DNA of 64,000 nucleotides from Bradyrhizobiaceae bacterium (GTDB lineage: Bacteria > Pseudomonadota > Alphaproteobacteria > Rhizobiales > Xanthobacteraceae), in the NCBI GenBank assembly GCA_020853885.1, contig JADYXZ010000003.1:62001-126000 (forward strand), in the 5' to 3' direction. The notes beneath the pieces are model-generated. The model had not been told where the DNA came from. It made no database searches and worked only from the letters and a program-made list of their open reading frames with translations. The translations under genes were made by a program, and so were the position numbers. Each line of letters opens with the position of its first letter. Within the stretch, counting starts at the first letter, position 1. Positions 33,141 through 45,554 of the stretch are shown in pieces.

Positions 33141-34232
33141 ATGTCGTCCCAACCCGCCCTGCGAGTCGTTGAAGGCAATCAATCCATGGACAAGTCAAAG
33201 GCGCTGGATGCAGCGCTTTCCCAGATCGAGCGGCATTTCGGCAAGGGCTCGATCATGCGGCTCGGCAAGCGGGAGCGGGTCGACATCGAGACCATCCCCT
33301 CGGGCTCGCTCGGGCTCGACATCGCGCTCGGGATCGGCGGCCTGCCGCGCGGGCGCGTGGTGGAGATCTACGGGCCGGAGTCCTCGGGCAAAACGACGCT
33401 TGCGCTGCACGCGATCGCCGAGGCGCAGAAGCGCGGCGGCGTGTGCGCCTTCATCGACGCCGAGCACGCGCTCGACCCCGTCTATGCGCGCAAGCTCGGG
33501 GTCAATATCGACGACCTCCTGATCTCGCAGCCCGACGCGGGCGAGCAGGCGCTGGAAATCGCCGATACGCTCGTGCGCTCGGGCGCGGTCGACATCCTGG
33601 TCATCGATTCGGTCGCGGCGCTTGTGCCGCGGGCCGAGCTCGACGGCGAGATGGGCGACGTGCAGCCGGGCAGCCAGGCGCGGCTGATGAGCCAGGCGCT
33701 CCGCAAGCTCACCTCCTCGATCTCCCGCTCCAACACCATGGTGATCTTCATCAACCAGATCCGCATGAAGATCGGCGTCATGTACGGCTCGCCGGAGACC
33801 ACGACCGGCGGCAATGCGCTGAAATTCTACGCATCCGTGCGGCTCGACATCCGGCGCATCGGCGCGATCAAGGAGCGCGACGAGGTGATCGGCAACCAGA
33901 CCCGCGTGAAGGTGGTGAAGAACAAGCTCGCGCCGCCGTTCAAGCAGGTCGAGTTCGACATCATGTACGGCGAGGGCGTCTCCAAGATGGGCGAGCTCAT
34001 CGACCTCGGCGTCAAGGCCGGGGTGGTGGAGAAGTCCGGCTCCTGGTTCTCCTACGACAGCCAGCGCATCGGGCAGGGCCGCGAGAACGCCAAGGCCTTC
34101 CTGAAGCAGAACCCCGAGGTCGCCGCCCGCATCGAAGCCGCGATCCGGCAGAACGCGGGGCTGATCGCCGAGCAGATCCTTGGCCCGACCGAAGACGATT
34201 CCGACGACGACTCCGAAGCGGCCGAGGCATAG
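33141..34232 (+). CDS. recA: Recombinase RecA
   Basis: 363 aa from the ATG at 33141 (GGGAG upstream); a second Met at 33186 would give 348 aa. Walker [10 protein letters not shown] at 78-86, the loop 2 region [21 protein letters not shown], and an acidic C-terminus ([13 protein letters not shown]). RecA forms filaments on ssDNA for recombination and stimulates LexA cleavage. Confidence 0.98.
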   Translation: MSSQPALRVVEGNQSMDKSKALDAALSQIERHFGKGSIMRLGKRERVDIETIPSGSLGLDIALGIGGLPRGRVVEIYGPESSGKTTLALHAIAEAQKRGGVCAFIDAEHALDPVYARKLGVNIDDLLISQPDAGEQALEIADTLVRSGAVDILVIDSVAALVPRAELDGEMGDVQPGSQARLMSQALRKLTSSISRSNTMVIFINQIRMKIGVMYGSPETTTGGNALKFYASVRLDIRRIGAIKERDEVIGNQTRVKVVKNKLAPPFKQVEFDIMYGEGVSKMGELIDLGVKAGVVEKSGSWFSYDSQRIGQGRENAKAFLKQNPEVAARIEAAIRQNAGLIAEQILGPTEDDSDDDSEAAEA

Positions 34233-34608
34233 CGGCCGCCGCTCTCGGGCAGCCCCGCCCGAACCGCATTCCGGCCGTCCGTCCCCTGCCTCTACGCGCG
34301 GCCGGAACCGCCTCGGCAAAACACGGCCTGCCGCCGGCTACAACCCGCGGCGGGCCGTGTCGCATTCGGATGTCGTCCGATTCAACCAGTTAAGGGCCCG
34401 GGTGGAAGCGGGAACGCTTCCGCCCGGAGCGATCGCCCCCTGAGGCATCCGGCGCGGGCGAGCCGCGGCCGCATCCCTCGACACGCCGCCAAGCGGTCGC
34501 TAGACATCAGGCGCCAATTGGCCCGAACTTGAAAAGCTGCCCCGAGACCGCACATGCCCCCACGGCCGTGCCGGGCACCGGCGGCGGCGTGGGTGATCCG
34601 GACTGGGA
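34233..34608. other. recA-alaS spacer with two strong hairpins
   Basis: 376 bp. Hairpin one at 34321-34360 has ACACGGCC/GGCCGTGT arms with GCCGC/GCGGC inside. It is probably a recA terminator, though no T-run follows. Hairpin two at 34399-34426 is a 12-bp stem with a GGAA loop. The rest is GC-rich; no gene is convincing. Confidence 0.5.
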
Positions 34609-37272
34609 ATGAGCGGCGTCAACGAAATCCGTTCGACTTTTCTCGACTTTTTCGCGAAGCACGGCCACGAGGTCGTGCCGTCGTCGCCGCTCGTCCCGCG
34701 CAACGACCCGACGCTCATGTTCACCAACGCGGGCATGGTGCAGTTCAAGAACGTCTTCACCGGCCTCGAGAAGCGCCCCTACAAGCGGGCGGTGACCGCG
34801 CAGAAGTGCGTGCGCGCGGGCGGCAAGCACAACGACCTCGACAACGTCGGCTACACCGCGCGGCATCACACCTTCTTCGAGATGCTCGGCAACTTCTCGT
34901 TCGGCGACTATTTCAAGGACGTGGCGATCGAGCTGTCGTGGAAGCTCGTCACGGAGACCTTCGACCTGCCGAAGGACCGGCTGCTCGCCACCGTCTATGT
35001 CGATGACGACGACGCTTTTAACCTGTGGAAGAAGATCGCGGGCCTGCCGGAGTCGCGGATCATCCGCATCGCCGGCGCCGACAATTTCTGGGCGATGGGC
35101 GACACCGGCCCGTGCGGCCCGTGCTCGGAGATCTTCTACGACCACGGCCCGCACATCCCGGGCGGTCCGCCGGGCTCGCCGGACTCCGAAGGCGACCGCT
35201 TCATCGAGATCTGGAATCTCGTGTTCATGCAGTACGAGCAGCTGCCGGGCGGCGAACGCGTCAATCTGCCGAAGCCGTCGATCGACACCGGCATGGGGCT
35301 GGAGCGGATCGCCGCCGTCCTGCAGGGCACGCACGACAACTATGACATTGACCTCTTCCGCGCGCTGATCCGCGCGAGCGTTGATGCGACCGGCGTCGAG
35401 GCGGAAGGCCCGCACAAGGCGAGCCACCGCGTGATCGCCGATCACCTGCGCGCGTCGGCGTTTCTCGTTGCCGACGGCGTGCTGCCCTCGAACGAGGGCC
35501 GCGGCTACGTGCTGCGGCGGATCATGCGCCGCGCCATGCGGCACGCGCAGCTCCTCGGCGCGAAGGAGCCCTTGATGTACCGGCTCGTGCCGGTGCTCGT
35601 GCGCGAGATGGGGCAGGCGTATCCGGAGCTCATCCGCGCCGAGGCGCTGATCACCGAGACGCTCAAGCTTGAGGAGACGCGCTTCCGCACGACGCTCGCG
35701 CGCGGGCTTTCGATCCTCGACGAGGAAACGAAGAGCCTGAAGCAAGGCGACCGGCTCAGGGGCGAGACTGCGTTCACGCTCTACGACACCTACGGCTTTC
35801 CGCTCGATCTCACGCAGGACGCACTGCGGCCGCGCGGGATCACGGTCGACACCGCCGCGTTCGACCGGGCGATGGAAGCGCAGCGCGAGAAGGCGCGCGC
35901 GGCGTGGGCCGGCTCGGGGGACTTAAAAACTGCGGACTACTGGTTTCCGCTGCGTGAACAGTACGGCGCTACCGAATTTCTTGGATACGATACTGAGACT
36001 AGCGAGGGCGTGGTCCAGGCAATTATACGCGGTGGCCCGCAAGTCACTGAACTGAAGGCTGGCGAGAGCGGTGAGGTGATACTCAATCAGACGCCGTTCT
36101 ATGCCGAGGCTGGTGGTCAGGTAGGCGATACGGGTTGGATGAGACGCGTTTCCGATGGCGCTCTAGTGGCGCGTGTCCTTGCCACTCATAAACAAGCTGG
36201 CGATCTCATCGTGCACAACGTCAAGGTTGAGAATCACGGAGTGAAAGTTGGGGATTCGCTCCGGCTTGACGTTGATCATGCGCGGCGTTCCGACATTCGC
36301 CGCAACCATTCAGCGACGCATCTCCTGCACGAGGCGCTGCGCCAGGTGCTCGGCGATCACGTGGCGCAGAAGGGCTCGCTGGTCGCGCCCGACCGGCTGC
36401 GCTTCGACTTCTCGCATCCGAAGCCGATCGCCGACGAGGAACTCCTGAAGATCGAGGACCTCGCCAACGAAAAGGTGCTGGAGAATTCCGAAGTCGCGAC
36501 GCGGCTGATGGCGGTCGACGACGCAATCGCGTCCGGTGCCCGCGCCTTGTTCGGCGAGAAGTACGGCGACGAGGTGCGCGTCGTCGCGATGGGCCGGAAC
36601 GGCGGCAACGCGATGGGCTGGTCGGTGGAGCTTTGCGGCGGCACGCATGTCGTGCGCACGGGCGACATCGGCGTGGTGGCGGTGGTCTCGGAAGGCGCGG
36701 TCGCCGCGGGTGTGCGCCGCATCGAGGCGATGACCGGCGATGCGGCGCGGCGCTATCTCGCCGGCGAAAGCCGCAAGCTGCACGACCTTGCCTCGCTCCT
36801 GCGCGTGCCGGTCGGCGAGATCGACGTGCGGCTGTCGCAGCTGCTCGACGAACGCAAGCGCCTTGAGCGCGAGTTGTCCGACGCGAAGAAGAAGCTCGCG
36901 ATGGGCGGTGGTGCGACGACTAATGCGGCTGAGTTCGAGGATGTCGGCGGTGTCAAAGTCATGATGAAGTCGCTCAGCGGAATTGACGCCAAGGAGCTGA
37001 AGAGTCTTGCCGATGAGGGAAAGAAAAAGCTCGGCTCAGGCATCGTCGTGCTCCTCGCGAAGGGCGAAGAAGGCAAGGCAAGCCTGGTCGTCGGCGTGAC
37101 CGACGATCTCGCTACGGCGAATAATGCCGTTGATTTTGTGAATGCAGGCGTGGCGGAACTCGGCGGCAAGCGGGGCGGGGGCCGTCCGGACCTGGCGCAG
37201 GGCGGAGGGCCTGATGCGTCGAAGGCGGAAGCCGCCTTCGCAGCGATCCGGAAACTTGTGAAGAAGCCGTGA
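34609..37272 (+). CDS. alaS: Alanyl-tRNA synthetase
   Basis: 887 aa, full length. The class II catalytic core is near the N-terminus ([17 protein letters not shown]). Editing-domain zinc/catalytic residues are H567, H571 (HSATH), C676 and H680 (CGGTH). The C-Ala domain is at the end. Charges tRNA-Ala and clears mischarged Ser/Gly. Oddity: at 35930-36300 codon usage shifts sharply (66 of 120 codons in 35941-36300 end in G/C, against 18 of 20 at 35461-35520), with weaker patches at 36905-37020. The protein stays intact and in frame. Confidence 0.98.
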   Translation: MSGVNEIRSTFLDFFAKHGHEVVPSSPLVPRNDPTLMFTNAGMVQFKNVFTGLEKRPYKRAVTAQKCVRAGGKHNDLDNVGYTARHHTFFEMLGNFSFGDYFKDVAIELSWKLVTETFDLPKDRLLATVYVDDDDAFNLWKKIAGLPESRIIRIAGADNFWAMGDTGPCGPCSEIFYDHGPHIPGGPPGSPDSEGDRFIEIWNLVFMQYEQLPGGERVNLPKPSIDTGMGLERIAAVLQGTHDNYDIDLFRALIRASVDATGVEAEGPHKASHRVIADHLRASAFLVADGVLPSNEGRGYVLRRIMRRAMRHAQLLGAKEPLMYRLVPVLVREMGQAYPELIRAEALITETLKLEETRFRTTLARGLSILDEETKSLKQGDRLRGETAFTLYDTYGFPLDLTQDALRPRGITVDTAAFDRAMEAQREKARAAWAGSGDLKTADYWFPLREQYGATEFLGYDTETSEGVVQAIIRGGPQVTELKAGESGEVILNQTPFYAEAGGQVGDTGWMRRVSDGALVARVLATHKQAGDLIVHNVKVENHGVKVGDSLRLDVDHARRSDIRRNHSATHLLHEALRQVLGDHVAQKGSLVAPDRLRFDFSHPKPIADEELLKIEDLANEKVLENSEVATRLMAVDDAIASGARALFGEKYGDEVRVVAMGRNGGNAMGWSVELCGGTHVVRTGDIGVVAVVSEGAVAAGVRRIEAMTGDAARRYLAGESRKLHDLASLLRVPVGEIDVRLSQLLDERKRLERELSDAKKKLAMGGGATTNAAEFEDVGGVKVMMKSLSGIDAKELKSLADEGKKKLGSGIVVLLAKGEEGKASLVVGVTDDLATANNAVDFVNAGVAELGGKRGGGRPDLAQGGGPDASKAEAAFAAIRKLVKKP

Positions 37273-37283
37273 AAGAGTTTCCG

Positions 37284-37434
37284 CCCTCATCCTGAGGAGC
37301 GCGCGAAAGCGCGCGTCTCGAAGGGTGAGGGCGGCCAGTTCGTAGCGCGCGCAAGTCGGCTAAAGCCGACTTGCGATGTTCGAGACGCCGCGCCGTTGCT
37401 TCGCTCCGGCGGGCTCCTCACCATGAGGCCGGTC
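37284..37434. repeat. Composite palindromic repeat between alaS and icd
   Basis: A copy of the CTCATCCTGAGGAGC family (compare 10885-10980), containing GCGCGCGAAAGCGCGC and the 9-bp stem CAAGTCGGC-TAAA-GCCGACTTG, and closing with GGCTCCTCACCATGAGG. It lies between convergent genes and may act as a terminator for both. Confidence 0.85.
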
Positions 37435-38646
37435 TTAGGCCATCGCCTTGCGCAGGTTCTCGTCGACCTTGTCGAGGAAGCCCGTGGTCGAGAGCCAGCG
37501 CTGGTCGGCGCCGATGAGCAGCGCCAGGTCCTTTGTCATGGAACCGGATTCGACCGTGTCGATGCAGACGCGCTCGAGCGTCTCGGCGAAGCGCGCGAGC
37601 TCCTTGTTGTCGTCGAGCTTGGCGCGATGGGAGAGGCCGCGCGTCCAGGCGAAGATCGAGGCGATGGAGTTGGTCGATGTCTCCTTGCCCTTCTGGTGCT
37701 CGCGGTAGTGGCGCGTGACGGTGCCGTGCGCAGCTTCGGCCTCGACGGTCCTGCCATCAGGCGACATCAAGACGGACGTCATCAAGCCGAGCGATCCGTA
37801 CCCTTGAGCGACCGTGTCGGACTGCACGTCGCCGTCGTAGTTCTTGCAAGCCCAGACGTAGCCGCCCGACCATTTCAGCGCGGCGGCGACCATGTCGTCG
37901 ATCAGGCGGTGCTCGTAGGTGAGCTTCCGCTTCTCGAACTCAGGCCTGAACTCCTTGTCGAATATCTCCTGGAAAATGTCCTTGAAGCGGCCGTCGTAGG
38001 CCTTGAGGATTGTGTTCTTGGTGGAGAGATAGAGCGGGTAGCCGCGCGACAGTGCATAGTTCATCGAGGCGCGGGCGAAGTCGCGGATCGACTCGTCGAG
38101 GTTGTACATGGCCATGACGACGCCGGAGCCGGGCGCCTGGAACACCTCGCGCTCGATCACCTGGCCGTCGTCGCCCGCGAACTTCAACGTCAACTTGCCC
38201 TTGCCGGGGAATTTGAAATCGGTTGCGCGGTACTGGTCCGCGTAGGCGTGGCGGCCGATGATGATCGGCTGCGTCCAGCCGGGCACGAGGCGCGGCACGT
38301 TCCGGCAGATGATCGGCTCGCGGAAGATGACGCCGCCGAGGATGTTGCGGATGGTGCCGTTCGGCGAGGGATACATGCGCCGCAGGCCGAATTCCTTCAC
38401 GCGCGCCTCGTCGGGCGTGATCGTCGCGCACTTCACGCCGACGCCGACCTTCCGGATCATCTCCGCCGCTTCGACGGTGATCTTGTCGTCGGTCTCGTCG
38501 CGCTTCTGGATGCCGAGGTCGTAATAGAGCAGCTCGATGTCGAGATAGGGGTGGATGAGCTTGTCCTTGATGAGCTGCCAGATGATCCGGGTCATCTCGT
38601 CGCCGTCGAGCTCAACGACCGGATTTGCGACCTTGATCTTCGCCAT
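37435..38646 (-). CDS. icd: NADP-dependent isocitrate dehydrogenase
   Basis: 403 aa. Type II homodimeric [21 protein letters not shown] at the N-terminus, [14 protein letters not shown] as the substrate loop, and [19 protein letters not shown] for cofactor binding. Converts isocitrate to 2-oxoglutarate in the TCA cycle. Convergent with alaS, across the repeat. Confidence 0.98.
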   Translation of the reverse strand: MAKIKVANPVVELDGDEMTRIIWQLIKDKLIHPYLDIELLYYDLGIQKRDETDDKITVEAAEMIRKVGVGVKCATITPDEARVKEFGLRRMYPSPNGTIRNILGGVIFREPIICRNVPRLVPGWTQPIIIGRHAYADQYRATDFKFPGKGKLTLKFAGDDGQVIEREVFQAPGSGVVMAMYNLDESIRDFARASMNYALSRGYPLYLSTKNTILKAYDGRFKDIFQEIFDKEFRPEFEKRKLTYEHRLIDDMVAAALKWSGGYVWACKNYDGDVQSDTVAQGYGSLGLMTSVLMSPDGRTVEAEAAHGTVTRHYREHQKGKETSTNSIASIFAWTRGLSHRAKLDDNKELARFAETLERVCIDTVESGSMTKDLALLIGADQRWLSTTGFLDKVDENLRKAMA

Positions 38647-38804
38647 CGTGCGGGTCTTTCGCGATTGGAGGGATGCGGCCGCCGGACGGCGGGCGGAAGC
38701 GCTATAGCAAAGCGGCGCCGGGCGAGAAAGCCTTACCGATGGCTAACGCGTCCGCTTGACGCGCCGCGGCCGCTCCGGCAGAGGCCGCATTTCAGGAGAA
38801 CGCG

Positions 38805-40040
38805 ATGCCCGGCGCCGGCACGGACAAAAGCAGGGAATGGCCCAGCCATGGCGGGCCGGCGATCATCCTCGTCGAGCCGCAGATGGGGGAGAACATCGGC
38901 GCCGCGGCCCGGGCCATGGGCAATTTCGGGCTGACGGATCTACGGCTCGTGCGGCCGCGCGACGGCTGGCCGAACCAGCAGGCGGTGCGCTCGGCGTCGG
39001 GCGCCGACCGCGTGCTAGAAAACGTGCGCGTCTTCGATTCGACGAAGGCGGCGATCGCCGACTGCACACTGCTTCTCGCCACCACGGCGCGCGAGCACGG
39101 TCAGCAGAAGACGATCATCGATGCGGAGGAGGCAGCACGCCGGATGCAGCCGCGGATCGCCGCGGGCGAGACGGTCGGCATCCTGTTCGGGCGCGAGCGG
39201 ACGGGGCTGGAGAACTACGAGGTTTCGCTCGCCGACTGCGTGGTGACGCTGCCGGTCAACCCAGCCTTCTCCTCGCTCAATCTCGCGCAGGCGGTGCTGA
39301 TCCTCGCCTATGAGTGGTTCAAGCTCGCGAGCGGCGGGGCGCTGCCGTTCGAGACGCAGCACAAGGCGGGGCCGGCGCCGAAGGAGCACCTGCTCGCGTT
39401 CTTCGACAGCCTCGAGCGGGAGCTCGAGCGGGTCGACTTCTTCCGTCCGCCGGAAAAGCGGGAGACGATGACGATCAACCTGCGCAACCTGTTTCATCGG
39501 CTGGAGCCGACGCTGCAGGACGTGCAGACGCTGCAGGGGATCATCCGGGTGATCGCGGAAGGGCGGAAGGGGCTTTCGCGCGGCGGCGTGCTCGACAGCG
39601 CCGGGGCCGAATCGCTGCGGGAGCTGATCGCCGAGCACAACGCCGGCCGCGTGCCGCGCGAGCGCGCACCGGTGCGGGGACTCGCGCGACTCCTGCGGCG
39701 CAATGCAAGCGACGCCGAGCGGCTCCTGTGGAAGCGGATGGTGAACGACCGGCGCTTCGCCGGCCGCGGGTTCAAGCGGCAGGTGCCGGTGGGGCCTTAC
39801 ATCGCCGACTTCGTCTCGTTTCCGCTGCGGACGGTGATCGACTTCCTGCCCGCGCAAGAGTCGGAGGCGGCGGCGCAGGGACGGAAGGACAAGCGGGCGT
39901 GGTTTGCCGGGCGGAACTATCGCGTGATCGAGTTGCGCGCGGACGAGGTCGAGGCCGACGTGCAGCGCGCGCTCGACCGTCTCGATGAGATGCTGGCCGA
40001 AGCGGCAAAGGCATCGTCTTCGGGCCGTCCGCCTTCCTGA
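38805..40040 (+). CDS. TrmJ-type RNA methyltransferase fused to a degenerate DUF559 domain
   Basis: 411 aa. Residues about 20-270 are a SpoU/TrmJ methyltransferase (IILVEPQMGENIGAAARAM, GILFGRERTGLEN, LPVNPAFSSLNLAQAV), expected to 2'-O-methylate tRNA. Residues about 285-395 are a DUF559/Vsr-like nuclease fold (ARLLRRNASDAERLLWKRM, KRQVPVGPYIADFV, VIELRADEVEADV). The usual VIELDGGQH-like catalytic strand is replaced by VIDFLPAQES, so nuclease activity is doubtful. The fusion is continuous in one frame, with no sign of a sequencing join. Confidence 0.85.
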   Translation: MPGAGTDKSREWPSHGGPAIILVEPQMGENIGAAARAMGNFGLTDLRLVRPRDGWPNQQAVRSASGADRVLENVRVFDSTKAAIADCTLLLATTAREHGQQKTIIDAEEAARRMQPRIAAGETVGILFGRERTGLENYEVSLADCVVTLPVNPAFSSLNLAQAVLILAYEWFKLASGGALPFETQHKAGPAPKEHLLAFFDSLERELERVDFFRPPEKRETMTINLRNLFHRLEPTLQDVQTLQGIIRVIAEGRKGLSRGGVLDSAGAESLRELIAEHNAGRVPRERAPVRGLARLLRRNASDAERLLWKRMVNDRRFAGRGFKRQVPVGPYIADFVSFPLRTVIDFLPAQESEAAAQGRKDKRAWFAGRNYRVIELRADEVEADVQRALDRLDEMLAEAAKASSSGRPPS

Positions 40041-40156
40041 GGTGCGGTTGTCGTGGACGGCGCCGCGCCGGCGCTTGCCACATTGTCGCCCTCCGGCAAG
40101 AAGATGCATCCTGGCGCCGGGAGGGCAGACTCATTTCACCTGCGGTCAAAGACAAG

Positions 40157-40972
40157 GTGCGGGCGGACGCCGCCAGGTTGGTGCTCGTGTTCGATTCGGG
40201 TCTCGGCGGGCTGACGGTCCTGCGCGAGATCGCGCGGGCGCGTGCCGACGTCGAGCTTTCGCTGGTCGCCGACGACGCAGGCTTCCCCTACGGGCGGCTC
40301 GACGACGCGGCGCTGCTCGAGCGCGTGGTGACCGTGCTCGACCGTTCTATCGACGCGCTGCGGCCGGACCTCGTGGTGATCGCCTGCAACACCGCTTCGA
40401 CGCTCGCGCTGCCGGTGCTGCGCAAGCGCTTTTCCATTCCGTTCGTGGGCACGGTGCCGGCAATCAAGCCGGCCTGCGCGCAGTCGAAGACGAAGCGGGT
40501 GAGCGTGCTGGCGACCGCGGCGACCGTGCGGCGCGACTATACGTTCGAGCTGATCCGCGAGTTCGCCGGCGACTGCCGGGTGACGCTGCGCGGCGCGGAG
40601 CGGCTCGCGGGCTTCGCCGAGGACGCGCTGCGCGGGATCAGGATCGACGGCGAGGCGATCCGCGCCGAGATCGAGCCCTGCTTCATCGAGGACGGCGCGC
40701 GCACCGACACGGTGGTGCTTGCCTGCACGCATTACCCGCTGATCCTGCCGCAACTCGAGCAATATGCGCCGTGGCCGGTGACCTGGATCGATCCGGCGCC
40801 GGCCATCGCCCGGCGGGCGTCGCAGTTGTTGGGGGCGGAAGGGCCGCCCGTCGACCGCACGGCAAAGACTTATTTTACAAGCGGAAACGGGGCTCCTCCA
40901 GCGCTGGCCCGGGCGCTCGCCGACTTCCGCGTAATCGTGGCCGAAGGGCTTCCGGCCGGCCTGCCGGTTTGA
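40157..40972 (+). CDS. murI: Glutamate racemase
   Basis: 271 aa from a GTG; ATT at 40133 is a possible earlier start. Both catalytic Cys regions are present: VIACNTAST and VLACTHYPL. The glycine-rich VFDSGLGGLTV opens the domain. Supplies D-glutamate for peptidoglycan. It follows the methyltransferase gene by 116 bp. Confidence 0.95.
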   Translation: MRADAARLVLVFDSGLGGLTVLREIARARADVELSLVADDAGFPYGRLDDAALLERVVTVLDRSIDALRPDLVVIACNTASTLALPVLRKRFSIPFVGTVPAIKPACAQSKTKRVSVLATAATVRRDYTFELIREFAGDCRVTLRGAERLAGFAEDALRGIRIDGEAIRAEIEPCFIEDGARTDTVVLACTHYPLILPQLEQYAPWPVTWIDPAPAIARRASQLLGAEGPPVDRTAKTYFTSGNGAPPALARALADFRVIVAEGLPAGLPV

Positions 40973-41151
40973 CTCGGGCCAACCTAGCGAGTATTTGCAG
41001 GCCGCTTTGCGGGCCTTTGGGCCCGCAAGGCTTTTCCCGCACCCGCGGCGGCGAGGCTTGTTTCGCAGATGGTCTGCGGCGCTCGGCTTCCCGCCTGTCG
41101 GCCGGAAAGTTCCGGCAGAGGAGGGCGCGATCCAACCGATGAGGATCCGCG

Positions 41152-41769
41152 ATGTCGAAGCGCAGTTCGGCGAAGCATAAGCTTGATCGCCGCATGGGCG
41201 AGAATATCTGGGGCCGCCCGAAGAGCCCCGTCAACCGCCGCGAATACGGCCCGGGCCAGCACGGCCAGCGCCGCAAAGGCAAGCTCTCCGACTTCGGCGT
41301 GCAGTTGCGCGCGAAGCAGAAGCTCAAGGGCTATTACGGCAACATTTCCGAGCGCCAGTTCCGCAAGATCTATGCGGAAGCGTCGCGCATGCGTGGCGAC
41401 ACCGGCGCGCACCTGATCGGGCTCCTGGAGCGGCGGCTCGACGCGGTGGTCTATCGCGCGAAGTTCGTGCCGACCGTCTTCTCGGCGCGGCAGTTCGTCA
41501 GCCACGGCCACATCAAGGTGAACGGCAAGCGCGTGACGATCCCGAGCATGCAGCTCAAGGTCGGCGACGTCGTCGAGTTGCGTGACAAGTCGCGCGATCT
41601 GGCGATCGTGCTCGAGGCGAAGCAGTCGAGCGAGCGCGATCTGCCCGACTATCTCGACGTCGACCACAACAAGATGACGGCGAAGCTCTCGCGGGTGCCG
41701 ACACTGAACGAGGTGCCGTACCCGGTGACGATGGAGCCGAACCTCGTGGTCGAGTTCTACTCGCGCTAA
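41152..41769 (+). CDS. rpsD: 30S ribosomal protein S4
   Basis: 205 aa. S4 N-terminal domain and S4 RNA-binding domain ([33 protein letters not shown]). Nucleates 16S rRNA assembly. It stands alone here, outside the main ribosomal clusters, as is usual in alphaproteobacteria. Confidence 0.98.
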   Translation: MSKRSSAKHKLDRRMGENIWGRPKSPVNRREYGPGQHGQRRKGKLSDFGVQLRAKQKLKGYYGNISERQFRKIYAEASRMRGDTGAHLIGLLERRLDAVVYRAKFVPTVFSARQFVSHGHIKVNGKRVTIPSMQLKVGDVVELRDKSRDLAIVLEAKQSSERDLPDYLDVDHNKMTAKLSRVPTLNEVPYPVTMEPNLVVEFYSR

Positions 41770-41791
41770 CCGGCCATCCAGCGAATCAGCG

Positions 41792-41823
41792 GCAGGACCG
41801 CCGGCCTTCGGCCGCGGTCCTGC
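41792..41823 (+). terminator. Hairpin after rpsD
   Basis: GCAGGACCGC and GCGGTCCTGC form a perfect 10-bp stem extended by CGGCC/GGCC around a TTC loop, 23 bp after the rpsD stop. No T-run follows, so it is either a weak intrinsic terminator or an mRNA 3' stabiliser. Confidence 0.6.
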
Positions 41824-41983
41824 GCGCTTGCGTTCGCGCCATCCCCAGATTTCGGGGCGTTCCAGTTCCTGCGCTAAGGCCGCGCATCGGCTGGGGAATT
41901 TGGCTGGAGCAGGAGCACGCCACCTACCTTATGTTGTCCGGTCGTTGATCGCCCGCCCCAGTTCTAGTATCGCCTTCGTCGAA

Positions 41984-41995
41984 AGTCGTACGACT
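41984..41995. promoter_or_regulatory. 12-bp palindrome before the mini membrane protein genes
   Basis: AGTCGTACGACT, fully symmetric, 28 bp before the ATG of the first mini protein. It is a candidate operator or part of the 5' leader. Confidence 0.4.
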
Positions 41996-42022
41996 GAGTA
42001 CTAACAAAGGGGGAAATGACTC

Positions 42023-42256
42023 ATGGACTACCTGAACTCGATTAAGGGCTGGATCGGCGCGCTCACGGAAATCGGCCTCATGCTGATCGCGTTCGCGATC
42101 GTCGCGGCGCTCCTCGTCGGCGCGAATCTGCCGTTCTTCAGCGGCGTGGTCGGCAACATCATCAATCTCGTCAAGGAACTCGGCGCGAACGGCCTGGTCG
42201 GGCTCATCGTCCTTGGGTTCATCGTCTGGCTGTTCTCCAAGCGCCAGGTCGCCTAA
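42023..42256 (+). CDS. Mini membrane protein 1 (paralogue pair)
   Basis: 77 aa with GGGGGAAA upstream. Two membrane helices: EIGLMLIAFAIVAALLVG (about 16-33) and LVGLIVLGFIVWLF (about 57-71). A short amphipathic part lies between. It aligns with the next gene product along its full length (YL..K, E.G, AIV, LVG, LVGL/I.V.). The size and topology resemble holins or VirB2-like pilins, but no signature decides this. Function unknown. Confidence 0.75.
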   Translation: MDYLNSIKGWIGALTEIGLMLIAFAIVAALLVGANLPFFSGVVGNIINLVKELGANGLVGLIVLGFIVWLFSKRQVA

Positions 42257-42324
42257 CCACGGCCGCGATCGGACTTTCCTGACGGCGGGTGAGGCGTTGC
42301 CGCGCCCGCCGGTTGGGGCAGGGG

Positions 42325-42561
42325 ATGATCGAATATCTCGAGAAGACGAAGCGGATCGTCTGGGCGTTCGTCGAGCTTGGCTTCGCGACGATCCTCGCCA
42401 TCGTCCTGATCTATCTGGTGTTGGGTCAGGACTCCGGCGAGTTCGTCACTTCGGTCGCCGACAACATCCTCGCGTTCGCCAACGCCATTCCGACGCAAAG
42501 CTTGGTCGGGATCGCGATCGTTTTGGCGCTGATGTATCTGCTCGCGCAGCGCCTGAAGTAA
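42325..42561 (+). CDS. Mini membrane protein 2 (paralogue pair)
   Basis: 78 aa from the ATG at 42325 with GGGG upstream. It has the same layout as mini protein 1: MIEYLEKTKR, helix FATILAIVLIYLVLG, loop with NILAFANAIP, helix SLVGIAIVLALMYLLA and a basic end. The tandem arrangement, 68 bp apart, implies duplication and co-expression. Function unknown. Confidence 0.75.
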   Translation: MIEYLEKTKRIVWAFVELGFATILAIVLIYLVLGQDSGEFVTSVADNILAFANAIPTQSLVGIAIVLALMYLLAQRLK

Positions 42562-42588
42562 CCGGGCGACGGCGCGGAAAATAAAAAA

Positions 42589-42616
42589 GCCACCCGTTGT
42601 TGGGGCGGCCCTTTAT
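42589..42616 (+). terminator. Terminator after the mini membrane protein pair
   Basis: GCCACCC and GGGCGGC form a 7-bp stem with one mismatch and a 7-nt loop. An A-run lies before it (42583-42588) and CTTTATT after, the look of a two-way intrinsic terminator. Confidence 0.6.
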
Positions 42617-42617
42617 T

Positions 42618-42717
42618 CGTCATCCCAGGCGAGCGTAGCGAGACCCGGGATCGTTTTCAGAAAACGGATAACGGTCCCGGCGCTTGCCGTGCTGCGCACG
42701 GCTCGGCCGGGACGACG
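42618..42717. repeat. Palindromic intergenic repeat
   Basis: Outer arms CGTCATCCC and its near-complement GGGACGACG, with inner CGTTTTCAGAAAACG and GCCGTGCTGCGCACGGC hairpins. Same class as 24717-24830. It lies against the 3' end of grxD. Confidence 0.8.
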
Positions 42718-42720
42718 TTG

Positions 42721-43059
42721 TTACGCCTGCGCGCGCTCACGCGAGGGGATGCCTTTTTCCTTTAGCATGCCCTGCAGCTCGCCGGCCTGGAACATCTCGC
42801 GGATGATGTCGCAGCCGCCAACGAACTCGCCCTTCACGTAGAGCTGGGGCACGGTCGGCCAATTGGAATAGTCCTTGATGCCCTGGCGCAGGTCGTCGGA
42901 CTCGAGCACGTTTAGCCCCTTATAGGGCACGCCGAGATAATCGAGGATCTGCACGACCTGGCCGGAGAAGCCGCACATCGGCGATTGCGGCGTGCCCTTC
43001 ATGAAAAGCACGACGTCGTTCGACTTCACTTCCCTATCGATGAACTCTTTGATGCTCAT
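42721..43059 (-). CDS. grxD: Monothiol glutaredoxin (CGFS type)
   Basis: 112 aa. The active site CGFS begins at Cys29 in [22 protein letters not shown] and GGCDI bind glutathione. These proteins carry [2Fe-2S] clusters for Fe-S delivery. The bolA-family gene directly upstream encodes the usual partner. Confidence 0.97.
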   Translation of the reverse strand: MSIKEFIDREVKSNDVVLFMKGTPQSPMCGFSGQVVQILDYLGVPYKGLNVLESDDLRQGIKDYSNWPTVPQLYVKGEFVGGCDIIREMFQAGELQGMLKEKGIPSRERAQA

Positions 43060-43080
43060 TGCTGCATACCGTTCTGGCGC

Positions 43081-43320
43081 TCAGCGCCCGTCGGGGGTGG
43101 TGGTCTGGAGGGCGAGCGCATGGAGCGCGTCGCCCATGGAACCTTTGAGCGCAGCATAGACCATCTGGTGCTGCTGCACCCGGCTTTTTCCGCGGAAGCT
43201 TTCGGAGATGACCGTGGCGGCATAATGGTCGCCGTCGCCCGCCAGGTCGCGGATTTCCACGCGGGCGTCGGGGATCGCGGTCTTGATCAGGCGCTCGATA
43301 TCGCGGGCATCCATGGCCAT
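43081..43320 (-). CDS. BolA-family protein
   Basis: 79 aa. The BolA fold is shown by IERLIKTAIPDARVEIRDL, YAATVISESFRGKSRVQQHQ, MVYAALK and a C-terminal HALAL. BolA and monothiol glutaredoxin form a heterocomplex that holds an Fe-S cluster. 21 bp before grxD; the two follow purL. Confidence 0.95.
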   Translation of the reverse strand: MAMDARDIERLIKTAIPDARVEIRDLAGDGDHYAATVISESFRGKSRVQQHQMVYAALKGSMGDALHALALQTTTPDGR

Positions 43321-43338
43321 GGTCGGTCTCCGGCGCGT

Positions 43339-45549
<2,211 letters not shown>

Positions 45550-45554
45550 CAGGG

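Noticed and set aside
34359-34443. Short leader peptide before alaS (GTG, 28 codons)
   Set aside because: No ribosome site and no run of Ala codons; more likely chance.
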